A stretch of 56,271 bases of DNA, from contig JAEWAQ010000023.1 of NCBI GenBank assembly GCA_023391635.1, positions 1 to 56,271 on the forward strand, read 5' to 3'. The notes under the pieces are model-generated. The model had not been told where the DNA came from. It searched no databases and was given only the letters and a program-made list of their open reading frames with translations. The DNA is from Bacillota bacterium (GTDB lineage: Bacteria > Bacillota > Bacilli > Paenibacillales > Paenibacillaceae). Shown piece by piece: positions 24,210 through 32,364 of this stretch (within the stretch, counting starts at the first letter, position 1; the number at the start of each line of letters is the position of its first letter). Made by a program: the position numbers and the translations under genes.

Positions 24210-25253
24210 ATGACAACACTTCCCGCTTCACTCGCCTTGCCCGGAGGCGCCCCGTCGCAGCCTCATTCGACAACATCCGACAAATCTGTTTTTCATCGCC
24301 TCGGACGTATTCTCAAATATATATTGCTCACCATGCTCATCGCTCTCATGACGGTATACACAGGTTTGCATGCCTATGTCGCCTGGATGCTCGCGCACCC
24401 TGCTGTCGCACCGTTATCCTCCAATCCTCTGCTGGCCAAAAATCTTCCTTATTCCGATGTCTCGTTCCCGAGCTCCGACGGTGCGACAATGGTCGACGGT
24501 TGGTGGATTCCGGCGGCGAACGGCGGCAATAGCCAGAGTGTCGTGCTCAGCCATGGTTACGGAGCGAACCGGGAAGAAAAATGGGTGCCGATGTACGATC
24601 TCGCCGACCTATTGCATGGACTCGGCTATAATGTGCTCATGTTTGATTACGGCTTTGCCAGCGGCAAGTACCCCCTGCCTGCGACCGGCGGTATCTTGGA
24701 ATCCAGGCAACTGCTCGGCGCCATCGATTTCGCGCGTGCGCAGAGCACAGGCGAGCTTATCGTATGGGGCTTCTCGATGGGTGCCGGCACCGCGCTTCAA
24801 GCCGCGCTTCTGCATGCGCCGATCGACGCCATGATTTTGGACAGCACGTTTATTCCAAGCGATGAGACGCTAGCCTACAATCTGGCGCAACTCCCGATCA
24901 AGCTGACGGAATATCCGACCATCCCGCTCGTCAAATGGTTCCTGCCCCTTATGAGCGGCGGCTTCCGGCTCGACGACGTGCCGTCGGCAGCCGTTCAAGC
25001 AACGCCATTCGATTTTCCCGTGTATTTGATTCATGGAACGGACGACCGCAAAGCGCCCGTCTATCTGGCCGAAAACGTCGCGAAAGCGCAGATGAACCCC
25101 TACTCGCAGCTATGGGTCGTGCAAGGTGCCATTCATGAAATGATCTATCGCACGCACACCAGGGAATACGTTGATCGGATCACGGCCTTCCTCGGCGAGG
25201 TTCATATCCTGAGCATTGCCAAATCGATAGAATCGGGCACGGTGGAAGTTTAA
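24210..25253 (+). CDS. Membrane-anchored alpha/beta hydrolase
   Basis: A protein of 347 residues. A cytoplasmic start of about 30 residues is followed by one membrane anchor (about 34-58, ILKYILLTMLIALMTVYTGL), then an alpha/beta-hydrolase domain facing outward. Catalytic features: the oxyanion-region motif VLSHGYGANREEKW, the nucleophile elbow GFSMGAG, the acid in HGTDDRKAP and the histidine in GAIHEMIYR. The pattern fits the YqkD-like hydrolases of Bacillota, whose substrates are poorly known. GAGGCGATC precedes the ATG. It stands alone between the IclR gene and the dismutase. Confidence 0.85.
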   Translation: MTTLPASLALPGGAPSQPHSTTSDKSVFHRLGRILKYILLTMLIALMTVYTGLHAYVAWMLAHPAVAPLSSNPLLAKNLPYSDVSFPSSDGATMVDGWWIPAANGGNSQSVVLSHGYGANREEKWVPMYDLADLLHGLGYNVLMFDYGFASGKYPLPATGGILESRQLLGAIDFARAQSTGELIVWGFSMGAGTALQAALLHAPIDAMILDSTFIPSDETLAYNLAQLPIKLTEYPTIPLVKWFLPLMSGGFRLDDVPSAAVQATPFDFPVYLIHGTDDRKAPVYLAENVAKAQMNPYSQLWVVQGAIHEMIYRTHTREYVDRITAFLGEVHILSIAKSIESGTVEV

Positions 25254-25350
25254 GCCACGATCGCCTTGGAAGCATGCATTCGCAGCCCCTTCCGCTCATA
25301 CATTGGGTAAGTAGAGTGCCCATTCAGATGAGCGGAAAGGGGTTGTTTGC

Positions 25351-26397
25351 ATGTTATCGGCGTATGAGACAATCGCTCGAACAAAACAGAGGGAACAAGC
25401 GCACGCGAATGTCCTTCGGCAGATCGTGCCAAGCTTGGAAAAACCGTATGAGGGGCTGTTGATGGAGTGGGAGCGGCTGTTCGCCAAGACGCGGGAGCGC
25501 GCCCTGGCTGCGTCCGCTTCCGGGGAGGCGGACGCCGATGTTAGGCTGCTGGACGATGCGCAGGCGCAATCGCGGGAATTTGAGCGGCAGCTCGGATTGC
25601 TTCGGGAACATAGCGCTGCCGTGCGGCGCATGGCCGGTGCAGCACCCTTGCTGGATATGATGCGCAGCACCTGGTCAAACCCGCTGGGCGAATCCGGCAG
25701 CTTGCCTGCCCACCAGCCTCCCGGCCATGAACCGGCGGTTGTCGCCGGCTCATCTTCGGGTGCAGGCCAACCAGTGCCGATCGGAGGCCATACGCTGCCG
25801 CCGCTGCCTTATGCCTACAATGCTCTGGAGCCATGGATCGACGAGAAGACGATGCGTATTCATCATGACAAGCACCATCAATCTTACGTTGACGGGTTGA
25901 ACAAAGCGGAGAAGAAACTGGCGGAAGCGCGCAAAAGCGGCGATTTCGACCTGGTCAAACACTGGGAGCGAGAGCTTGCCTTCAATGGAGCCGGACACTA
26001 CTTGCATACGATCTTCTGGGACGCCATGGCGCCCAAAGGAGGCGGCCAACCGTCCGGTCCGCTTGCAGATGAATTGAATAGGAGCTTCGGGAGCTATGAC
26101 GCTTTCCGGAAGCAGTTCACCGAAGCGGCGAACAAAGTAGAAGGCGGCGGCTGGGCGATTCTCGTCTGGAGCCCGCGCAGCCTCAGGCTGGAAATTCTTA
26201 CGGCGGAGAAACACCAGAACTTGTCCCAGTGGGATATCGTGCCGCTCCTGCCGCTGGACGTATGGGAGCACGCTTATTACTTGAAGCACCAGAACGACCG
26301 CGCCGCCTACGTGAAGGACTGGTGGAACGTCGTCAACTGGCCGTACGTCGCCGACCGGTTCGCCAAAGCCCGCACGCTGCAATGGGCGCCGCACTGA
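25351..26397 (+). CDS. Fe/Mn superoxide dismutase with 145-residue N-terminal extension (SodF-like)
   Basis: A protein of 348 residues. Residues about 147-345 form a Fe/Mn superoxide dismutase domain: LPPLPYAYNALEPWIDEKTM, first ligand histidine in RIHHDKHHQSYV, second in GAGHYLHTIFW, and aspartate and histidine ligands in DVWEHAYYLKH. All four metal ligands appear present. The first 145 residues are a charged helical segment followed by a Pro/Gly/Ser-rich linker; B. subtilis SodF also has an N-terminal extension. There is no signal peptide. AAAGGGG lies eight bases ahead of the ATG. A normal-length MnSOD is encoded 6 kb away, so this is a second, specialised copy. Compared with MnSOD the second-sphere motif differs (AGHYLHT instead of GGHANHS), so activity should not be assumed. 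Confidence 0.85.
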   Translation: MLSAYETIARTKQREQAHANVLRQIVPSLEKPYEGLLMEWERLFAKTRERALAASASGEADADVRLLDDAQAQSREFERQLGLLREHSAAVRRMAGAAPLLDMMRSTWSNPLGESGSLPAHQPPGHEPAVVAGSSSGAGQPVPIGGHTLPPLPYAYNALEPWIDEKTMRIHHDKHHQSYVDGLNKAEKKLAEARKSGDFDLVKHWERELAFNGAGHYLHTIFWDAMAPKGGGQPSGPLADELNRSFGSYDAFRKQFTEAANKVEGGGWAILVWSPRSLRLEILTAEKHQNLSQWDIVPLLPLDVWEHAYYLKHQNDRAAYVKDWWNVVNWPYVADRFAKARTLQWAPH

Positions 26398-26440
26398 AGG
26401 CTTGCCCCGGAATCGGAAAATAGGGATGGCGGCCGAGGGC

Positions 26441-26560
26441 GGAGTTAGGACGATTATCGACTCTACTCGGCTCGGTGAGTGGCTGCGAGTGGGAGTTAGG
26501 GCGATTATCGACTCTACTCGGCTCGGTGAGTGGCTAAGAACGGGAGTTAGGGCGATTATA
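26441..26560. repeat. 51-bp tandem repeat, two full copies and a partial third
   Basis: GGAGTTAGG begins units at 26441, 26492 and 26543, exactly 51 bases apart. The first two units are nearly identical; the third breaks off after about 18 bases. The sequence is unrelated to the 10.8-kb array but has the same period. It lies between the convergent dismutase and folE genes. Confidence 0.85.
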
Positions 26561-26573
26561 GACACAACGAGAA

Positions 26574-26610
26574 TACGCCCGACGTCTCTCCTCCGAGATC
26601 GTCGGGCGTA
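26574..26610 (-). terminator. Terminator after folE
   Basis: TACGCCCGACG and its complement form a perfect 11-pair stem with further partial pairing inside. It lies 20 bases after the folE stop codon. Confidence 0.75.
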
Positions 26611-26630
26611 CTCCATGATTCATCCCCTAA

Positions 26631-27224
26631 TCAAACCTTGATCAATTCCAGAAATTCCGACCGCAGCGCAGCATTGTTACGGAATTGGCCGCGCACTGCC
26701 GAGGTGACCGTCTTGCTGCCCGGCTTCTTCACGCCGCGCGCGCACATGCACAGGTGCTCGCCTTCGACGACGACCATGACGCCGTGCGGCTGCAGCACTT
26801 CTTCCAGCGTATCGGCGATTTGCGACGTCACCCGTTCCTGCACCTGCAGCCTTCGCGTCACAACGTCGACGAGCCTGGCCAGCTTGCTGAGACCCGCGAT
26901 TTTGCCGCTCGGAATGTACCCGATGTGCGCCTTGCCGAAGAAAGGCGCCATATGATGCTCGCACTGGCTGTAGTATACGATATCCTTCACGATGACAAGC
27001 TCTTCATGCTGTTCGTCGAACGTCACGCCCAGCACATCGCGCGGATCTACGGAATAGCCGGCAAAGACCTCTTCATACATGCGGGTCACCCTGGCCGGCG
27101 TTTCCAGCAGTCCCTCCCGATCGACGTTTTCTCCGATCAATCGCAGAATTTCCCGAATATGGGATTCGATCTGTTCCCGATTCGCATTAACATGCTGGTT
27201 GACATAATCCTTGACACCCGACAA
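26631..27224 (-). CDS. folE: GTP cyclohydrolase I
   Basis: A protein of 197 residues that converts GTP to dihydroneopterin triphosphate, the first step of folate synthesis. Family blocks: GLLETPARVTRMYEE, DIVYYSQCEHHMAPFFGKAH with zinc and active-site Cys/His residues, GLSKLARLVDVVTRRLQVQE, and HLCMCARGV with the second zinc cysteine. The start is TTG 27224, five bases after GGAGGGG. It is preceded by the YneF-like gene on the same strand with 145 bases between, and followed by a strong hairpin terminator. Confidence 0.96.
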   Translation of the reverse strand: MSGVKDYVNQHVNANREQIESHIREILRLIGENVDREGLLETPARVTRMYEEVFAGYSVDPRDVLGVTFDEQHEELVIVKDIVYYSQCEHHMAPFFGKAHIGYIPSGKIAGLSKLARLVDVVTRRLQVQERVTSQIADTLEEVLQPHGVMVVVEGEHLCMCARGVKKPGSKTVTSAVRGQFRNNAALRSEFLELIKV

Positions 27225-27369
27225 GACAACCCCTCCATTCCTTCTCCAGGTTGACGCGGCCCGTGTAACCCCGCCGCGACCGCTTTCGGCTGCGCATCCC
27301 TGCGATTCCTCACCGCATCAGGCCGCAGCCCTGTGACCCCCGCAGCCCGCATCCGTCCGGCGAGCGGGA

Positions 27370-27606
27370 TTACCGCCGCTTCTGCGGCTTCTGGTTCGTT
27401 CCTTGGCCCTTCATCATCTGCTGCGCTTTCTGCAACTGCTGCTTGTTCATATTGTAGCCCATCTGCTTGGCCATCTTGGCCAGCATTTCGGGATTGTTTT
27501 GCATCTTCGTCATCTGGTTCCGTAAATAGAATACTCCAACGATAAATCCAATGACCGCGCCGACGATCAGCGTCACGATCGGAATCACGATATCCCATGT
27601 CGACAT
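27370..27606 (-). CDS. YneF-like (UPF0154) small membrane protein
   Basis: A protein of 78 residues. One N-terminal membrane segment (about 5-28, IVIPIVTLIVGAVIGFIVGVFYL) is followed by the typical block RNQMTKMQNNPEMLAKMAKQ and a lysine/glutamine-rich tail. This is the pattern of the UPF0154/YneF family, conserved in Bacillota with no firm function. The start ATG 27606 gives the family length; the longer frame upstream runs through a terminator and is not coding. Confidence 0.85.
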   Translation of the reverse strand: MSTWDIVIPIVTLIVGAVIGFIVGVFYLRNQMTKMQNNPEMLAKMAKQMGYNMNKQQLQKAQQMMKGQGTNQKPQKRR

Positions 27607-27639
27607 ACCCGCTTGTTCCCCCTGCATGCTCAAAATAAA

Positions 27640-27671
27640 ACCCTGCCGTCTCAGGCGCGAGAGCGCAGGGT
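27640..27671 (-). terminator. Terminator after the HD-GYP gene
   Basis: ACCCTGC and GCAGGGT form the outer stem with further pairing inside, followed in minus direction by TTTATTTTG. It lies between the HD-GYP stop at 27783 and the YneF-like start at 27606. Confidence 0.8.
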
Positions 27672-27782
27672 GTCGTAAACTCAATGATAGCATGGCCGAA
27701 TGCTTCTCGCAAACCCAAGTAAAAACGGCTTGGTCATCGCTTTGCGGATCGCTCCGCTGCGTCGACAACCCCACAATCGCGC

Positions 27783-28805
27783 TTAACTCAGCACCGCTTC
27801 GATAAATACCGTCGTATGCTTGGCCAAGTCGAATTCCGTCGCCTCGACCGAATCCTCGCCTTCCTTGTTCAGCAGCCGCACGATCGGACGGCCCGGCAGC
27901 CCGCGATGCTGGCCGACCACGACGCCGGTCTTGCGATTGGACAAGCGAACGGAAATCCCGTTGGGGTACGTCGAGACGACCTTCATGAACTGTACGAGCA
28001 CATCGCGGTCAAGCAGCGTGCCGGACATGGCGTTCAGCCGTTCGCAAGCCTCATGCGGCATGAGCGGCGGATCGGTATCCAGCGGACTGAGCAAGTTATC
28101 ATATACGTTCGCGATCGCGACGATCTTGGCATAGATGTGAATTCCTTCGCCCGTAATCCCCCGCGGCACTCCCGAGCCGTCGACGGCCTCATGATGCTGG
28201 AACGCCACGTGCGCACTGAGCAATGAATATTCACGTTTCATCTTCAAAATCTCAAACCCGCGCCACGCATGATGCATCCGGCCTTCCTGCACCTCCGGCG
28301 CGTTGATCTTGCCGATATCGTGCAGCAGCGCGCCGATGCACAGCTCTTTCATCTGAACCGCGTTGAGCCCCATCTCGAGCCCCACGACCGCCGAAATCAT
28401 GCACACGTTCATCGCATGCACGTAAGCCGCGTTGTCCGCAGTCCGAATCTCGGAGAGCTGCACCATGACGCCCGAATTCAGCAGCACATCGTCGAGCAAC
28501 TGGTCGACCGTCTGGCTGATCGCCTTGGAGCTGAATTCCTTGCCGGAGCGGATCGCTTCGAACGCTTCCGACATCTGGTGGATGACTGCCCGCTTCGTCT
28601 CGTCCGAGAGCAGATCCTCCGGCTCGACATCCTGGAATTGCGGGTCGTCGATGTAGATCGTCGTCACGCCGAGCCGCTTCAAGGTGCTGATCATGTATAC
28701 CGTCAGCTGCACTCCCGAGGCCAGCAGCACGGTACCGTTCGCGGAAAATATAGTCTTGCCCAAATACTGCCCCGGCTCTACCGATTCGATATCGATCAGT
28801 CTCAT
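27783..28805 (-). CDS. HD-GYP-type phosphodiesterase-like protein with altered GYP motif
   Basis: A protein of 340 residues. The N-terminal part (about 1-120) matches the region found before HD-GYP domains in Bacillota (VEPGQYLGKTIFSANG, TLKRLGVTTIYIDD). The C-terminal HD domain has ALLHDIGK and HHEAVDGSG. The usual GYP triad is GVP here, and the later A-D-x-x-D motif reads ANVYD, so one normally conserved aspartate is asparagine. Active HD-GYP enzymes cut cyclic-di-GMP; these changes leave activity open. The start ATG 28805 has GGAGAG upstream and a TATAAT -10 box lies at 28850-28845. A hairpin terminator follows the gene. Confidence 0.8.
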   Translation of the reverse strand: MRLIDIESVEPGQYLGKTIFSANGTVLLASGVQLTVYMISTLKRLGVTTIYIDDPQFQDVEPEDLLSDETKRAVIHQMSEAFEAIRSGKEFSSKAISQTVDQLLDDVLLNSGVMVQLSEIRTADNAAYVHAMNVCMISAVVGLEMGLNAVQMKELCIGALLHDIGKINAPEVQEGRMHHAWRGFEILKMKREYSLLSAHVAFQHHEAVDGSGVPRGITGEGIHIYAKIVAIANVYDNLLSPLDTDPPLMPHEACERLNAMSGTLLDRDVLVQFMKVVSTYPNGISVRLSNRKTGVVVGQHRGLPGRPIVRLLNKEGEDSVEATEFDLAKHTTVFIEAVLS

Positions 28806-28932
28806 GTCGCGCTCTCTCCCGAGTCCCAAAGTATGTCTGGATGAATTATATTCTAACGCACTCAGGCGAAATTCGACAGATCTTTCTGTTATTCGGGACT
28901 AGACGCATGGTCGGAACTGCGCGGTGGCGCAT

Positions 28933-28968
28933 CCTCTAATAGGGAGTTTGCGGAGCAAACTCTCACCG
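28933..28968 (-). repeat. Dispersed hairpin element, copy A (over the queG stop codon)
   Basis: GAGTTTGC, three-base loop, GCAAACTC, flanked by CCTCTAATAGG and CACCG. The queG stop codon is part of the element. The same sequence occurs near ctsR and mcsA. Confidence 0.85.
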
Positions 28969-30132
28969 ATCGGCACCCGCCGCCAGCGCGGCGACCGCGC
29001 GTTCCAGCGCTTCGCGCACAGCGGCGTCATCTTCCGCCGCCAGCGCATCGGCGAGCGCAACCGCCGCCTCTTCCGTGCCGATGCGGCCGAGCGCCCAGGC
29101 CGCCGTAGCGCGCAGCTCCGGGCGCGGGTCCTCCCGGAGCACCGCCGCGACGTCCGGCACCGACCCGGCGTCGCGGAAATTGCCGATGCCGATCAGCGCG
29201 TTGCGCTGGATCGGCTTGCGGCCCCGCCAGGCGCCTGCGCTCGCGCCGAACTTCTCTTTGAATTCGCGGTTGCCCAACGTCAGCAAAGGCCGCAGCAGCG
29301 GCTTGGCGATCTCGGGATCGGGCAACAGTTCTTCATGATGGCGGAAATCGACGCCTTTATTGTACGGGCACACCACCTGACAGGTGTCGCAGCCGTACAG
29401 CCGATTGCCTATCTTGCGCATCATGTCGTCCTCGACCGTCCCCTTCGTCTGGGTGACGTAGGAGATGCAGCGCTGCGCGTCCAGTTGCCCCGGGCCGACG
29501 AGCGCGCCCGGCGGACAGGCGTCAAGGCAGCGCGTGCAATCGCCGCAGGCGTCCTCGATCGGCTGATCTGGCGGCAATGGCAAGTCCGTGATCATCTCGC
29601 CGAGATACACCCACGAGCCGAACTCAGGCGTGATGATCGAGCAGTTCTTGCCGCTCCAGCCGATGCCCGCCCGCTCCGCCACCGCCCGGTCCGACAGGGC
29701 GCCGGTATCGACCATCGACAGCAGGCGCGCCTCCGGCACCCGCTCCTTGAGCCACGCCGCCAGCTTCTCCAGCCGCCTGCGCAGCGCGAGGTGATAGTCT
29801 TCGCCCCAGGAAGCGCGCGCGAAGATGCCGCGCCGCTCTCCCGGCTCCGACACGGGCGCATCCTGCAGCTTTGACGGATAGGCGACCGCAATCGAAATCA
29901 GCGTGCGCGGCTGCGGCAGCGACAGAGAAGGATCCGTCCGCTTGTCCAGGTCCGGCTCCTCGAAGCCCGACTCATAGCCGAGCTCGCGGTGCTTCAGCAA
30001 TTTGGTTTTCAATTCGGTGAACGGGTCGGCCGACGCCACACCGACTTTATCGATGCCAAGCCCGGGCGCCGCGGCAACCATCTCGTCCTTCAACTGCCGC
30101 CAATAAGCGGAGTCCCGCAGCGGCGATTGCAT
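28963..30132 (-). CDS. queG: Epoxyqueuosine reductase
   Basis: A protein of 389 residues that reduces epoxyqueuosine to queuosine in tRNA, the last step of Q synthesis, using cobalamin and two 4Fe-4S clusters. Signatures: GIDKVGVASADPF, the DUF1730 region with RASWGEDYHLALRRRLE, VDTGALSDRAVAERAGIGW, first cluster CGDCTRCLDACPPGAL, second CDTCQVVCPYNKG. A HEAT-like repeat tail from about 300 (WALGRIGTEEAAVALADAL) matches the long Bacillus-type QueG. The start ATG 30132 is seven bases after GGAGG; the GTG two codons earlier would be too close. It is last in an operon after lepB, 12 bases apart. Confidence 0.95.
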   Translation of the reverse strand: MQSPLRDSAYWRQLKDEMVAAAPGLGIDKVGVASADPFTELKTKLLKHRELGYESGFEEPDLDKRTDPSLSLPQPRTLISIAVAYPSKLQDAPVSEPGERRGIFARASWGEDYHLALRRRLEKLAAWLKERVPEARLLSMVDTGALSDRAVAERAGIGWSGKNCSIITPEFGSWVYLGEMITDLPLPPDQPIEDACGDCTRCLDACPPGALVGPGQLDAQRCISYVTQTKGTVEDDMMRKIGNRLYGCDTCQVVCPYNKGVDFRHHEELLPDPEIAKPLLRPLLTLGNREFKEKFGASAGAWRGRKPIQRNALIGIGNFRDAGSVPDVAAVLREDPRPELRATAAWALGRIGTEEAAVALADALAAEDDAAVREALERAVAALAAGADR

Positions 30133-30144
30133 GATCACGCCTCC

Positions 30145-30765
30145 TCACAGCCGCGCCCAACGCACGATCGGCCAAATAATCAAATCCGCTCTCCCCTTGA
30201 TGATCTCCTCCGGAATTTCCTTGAACGCGCGGCTGTCCACGCTGCCGCCCCGGTGGCGATTATCGCCCATGACGAAATAGTGGCCTTCGCTCACCTGCAC
30301 CGGGCCGTAATTCCCGTCTTCGATCGCCGCGTCCGTATACGGCTCGACCGTCAACTCGCCGTTCACGTACAGCTGGCCGCCGCGGATTTCGATCTTATCG
30401 CCGGGAACGCCGATTACGCGCTTCACCAGCAAGTCCTTGTTGGCCTCGCCCTCGCGCGGGTCCTTGAAGATGACGACGTCGCCGCGCTGCGGATCCCCGA
30501 ATTCGTAGGACAGCTTGTTCACGAACAGCCATTCGCTCTCGTATAAGGTCGGTTCCATCGAATGCATCTTGACGGTCGACAGCTGGAATACGAACGTACG
30601 CAGCAGGAACACGACCAGGAAGGCGATAATAAGCGCTTTGGCCCAGTCCCATAGCTCCCTGCGCCATCTCGGCGAGCGGCGGGATCTACGGTTCCGTGGC
30701 GATGCCGGGGCAGATTGAAGCAGGGGCGATTCCGCGTTCGGGGGCGTTTCGGTCGATGTCGTCAT
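30145..30765 (-). CDS. lepB: Type I signal peptidase
   Basis: A protein of 206 residues that removes signal peptides from secreted proteins. A cytoplasmic basic start of about 40 residues is followed by one membrane anchor (about 41-62, WAKALIIAFLVVFLLRTFVF). Catalytic serine lies in MHSMEPTL and catalytic lysine in VKRVIGVPGDKI; the last box reads GHYFVMGDNRHRGGSVDSR, slightly altered from the usual MGDNR.NS.DSR form. AAGGAG stands 12 bases ahead of the ATG. It is between the Ntdp gene (6 bases upstream) and queG (12 bases downstream). Confidence 0.95.
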   Translation of the reverse strand: MTTSTETPPNAESPLLQSAPASPRNRRSRRSPRWRRELWDWAKALIIAFLVVFLLRTFVFQLSTVKMHSMEPTLYESEWLFVNKLSYEFGDPQRGDVVIFKDPREGEANKDLLVKRVIGVPGDKIEIRGGQLYVNGELTVEPYTDAAIEDGNYGPVQVSEGHYFVMGDNRHRGGSVDSRAFKEIPEEIIKGRADLIIWPIVRWARL

Positions 30766-30771
30766 GGCCGT

Positions 30772-31353
30772 TCAGCGCTCCTTCGAAGGATGGGTTTGTT
30801 GTTTCCACTTCGTATAATAGCCGCGGACGATCTCATCCTGGAACGGGTTGTGCCGCGCGTCGAGTCGCTCCCTCAGCCTGGCGAACCCTTGCCGGGTGCG
30901 GGACAGCACCTCGGCGTCATAGCGGTAATCCGCCTTGTGGCGGTTGAACTCGTCCCAATCCAGTTCATGAACGGCGCCGTCCGGCATGAGCATGACGTCC
31001 AGGTCGTAATCAATGTAGGTCCAGGTGCTGCCATACCGATAGAACGGTGAAGCGATATTGCAATAATACCGAATGCCCGGCCCTTCCAGCAGCGCGACCA
31101 CGTTAAACCATTCTCCCGGAAGGAAGAACGCAATGGCGGGGACTCGGCTGACCCATTCCCTCCCGTCCGCTTCGCGGACCCGCGTATGCTCGTTAAGCAG
31201 CACATCGATCGATTCGGCCCGGTGTTGCGAGTGCAGGTGCTCCTGCGGCACCAGCCAGTTCTCCAGCCACATGCGATGCAGGGAGCCGTCGTGCTTGAAG
31301 CTCTTGATGATGCCGGAGCGGTAGGCCGCTTCGGCCTGTCTATTCTCTTCCAT
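30772..31353 (-). CDS. DUF402-family nucleoside tri/diphosphatase (Ntdp, YgaC-like)
   Basis: A protein of 193 residues. It has the DUF402 pattern: IIKSFKHDGSLHRMWLEN at the start, then VPAIAFFLPGEWFNVVALLE, GIRYYCNIASPF, YIDYDLDVMLMPDG and LDWDEFNRHK with the acidic metal-binding residues. Characterised relatives in Gram-positive bacteria hydrolyse nucleoside tri- and diphosphates. The start ATG 31353 is six bases after GGAGG. It is the first gene of an operon with lepB and queG. Confidence 0.8.
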   Translation of the reverse strand: MEENRQAEAAYRSGIIKSFKHDGSLHRMWLENWLVPQEHLHSQHRAESIDVLLNEHTRVREADGREWVSRVPAIAFFLPGEWFNVVALLEGPGIRYYCNIASPFYRYGSTWTYIDYDLDVMLMPDGAVHELDWDEFNRHKADYRYDAEVLSRTRQGFARLRERLDARHNPFQDEIVRGYYTKWKQQTHPSKER

Positions 31354-31431
31354 GCATGTCCTCCGGAGCAGCGTATAAGACAAGAATAACCGGATTAGCC
31401 GTCTTTGTAAAAGACAGTTCCGATTATTCGA

Positions 31432-31481
31432 GAAATATAGGCTGGACGATAGGGAGTGAAACTCCAAAAGTCCTATATTTC
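31432..31481. other. Nested inverted repeats, possible structured RNA or DNA element
   Basis: Perfect ten-base arms GAAATATAGG and CCTATATTTC enclose a second hairpin (GGAGT, GAA, ACTCC). A small palindrome, GTCTTT-GTA-AAAGAC, lies just upstream near 31401-31415. It is not in a gene and is distinct from the terminator that follows. Confidence 0.6.
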
Positions 31482-31486
31482 AAGAA

Positions 31487-31530
31487 AAGCATATCCAACC
31501 GCCAATTGCAACGGCGTGTCGGATATGCTT
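31487..31530 (-). terminator. Terminator after the GNAT gene
   Basis: AAGCATATCC and GGATATGCTT form a perfect ten-pair stem with an inner partial stem, running into TTTTCTTG in minus direction. It lies about 55 bases after the GNAT stop codon. Confidence 0.8.
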
Positions 31531-31582
31531 CCTTCAAAGCTATGATTTTCCAACCCGATCGCGGGGGGCCGGATGTTTGTAC

Positions 31583-32005
31583 TTATCCCGCGACGATCGC
31601 GAGTGGCTGTGCCGGAACGGCAAAATGGGCGGGACTTACGCCGAGCGCTTCGTAGAACGGGCGCAGCAGCTTGTTGTGCTTGTCCTCGGCGATGAGCATC
31701 TTCATGACTTTGCGTTGGCTGAACCGCGTATGCATGCCTTTGACCAGCGCTTTGCCGACGCCTTGGCGCTGATATTGTTTGCCTACGGCGATGCGATAGA
31801 CATAGCCTTTGGCTTGGTCGATCGTTCCGATCAGGACGCCGGCGACTTCGCCCCCGACCGATGCCACCAAAATGAGATCGCTGTCCCATGACAGCTGACG
31901 CGCGAACGCGTCCATCGTCTCTTCACAGCATTCTTCCGATAATACGTCTTGCAGAAGCTCAGCAACTGGGCGGTAGTCCGATAGTTGGAAAGAACGAATC
32001 TGCAT
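31583..32005 (-). CDS. GNAT-family N-acetyltransferase
   Basis: A protein of 140 residues with the GNAT fold order: IRSFQLSDYRPVAELL, central strands LILVASVGGEVAGVLIG, then the acetyl-CoA motif VYRIAVGKQYQRQGVGKALV and a C-terminal part LLRPFYEALGVSP. The acceptor substrate cannot be told. The start ATG 32005 has GGGGAG about ten bases upstream; the TTG three codons earlier sits too close to it. It is divergent from sodA and has its own terminator. Confidence 0.85.
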   Translation of the reverse strand: MQIRSFQLSDYRPVAELLQDVLSEECCEETMDAFARQLSWDSDLILVASVGGEVAGVLIGTIDQAKGYVYRIAVGKQYQRQGVGKALVKGMHTRFSQRKVMKMLIAEDKHNKLLRPFYEALGVSPAHFAVPAQPLAIVAG

Positions 32006-32140
32006 GCTGCACAATCTCCCCGGGCCGTAAATTTAATATTCTTTTAATGTAAGTCTTATATTACGACAATAATATGAACTTTTCCTAGTCTTTTAGCGAA
32101 AATAATTTAAATTTTTTTTAGATTCATCGAGAAATTGCCG

Positions 32141-32154
32141 TGAAAACGCTTTAA
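32141..32154 (+). promoter_or_regulatory. Possible cre site in the GNAT-sodA intergenic region
   Basis: TGAAAACGCTTTAA matches 13 of 14 positions of the CcpA consensus. It lies about 135 bases ahead of the GNAT gene and 210 ahead of sodA in an AT-rich stretch, so its target is unclear. Confidence 0.3.
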
Positions 32155-32286
32155 TATTATCACAAACTGATTGTTTCGTTAGGAAAATGGTACGATCCGG
32201 CGATATTCGTCACTTTTTGATGAATTATGACTTTTTAGGCTTGGTTGCACCATCCATCGCAAATTTCGACTTTCCAAACATCCATG

Positions 32287-32315
32287 TTGATTTAATCCCG
32301 CAAATTTAGGATAAT
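32287..32315 (+). promoter_or_regulatory. Sigma-A promoter for sodA
   Basis: TTGATT (32287-32292), a 17-base spacer and GATAAT (32310-32315), about 50 bases before the sodA start. The remainder of the 359-base AT-rich gap 32006-32364 shows no gene. Confidence 0.65.
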
Positions 32316-32364
32316 AATAATTGAGAGTTACATATGTCATACCAATTACAGGAGGGAAACACGA

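Noticed and set aside
28852..28932. A 28-codon minus-strand frame just after hairpin copy A.
   Set aside because: The GAGG sequence touches its ATG with no spacing, and the following HD-GYP gene has its own promoter box within the frame's end.
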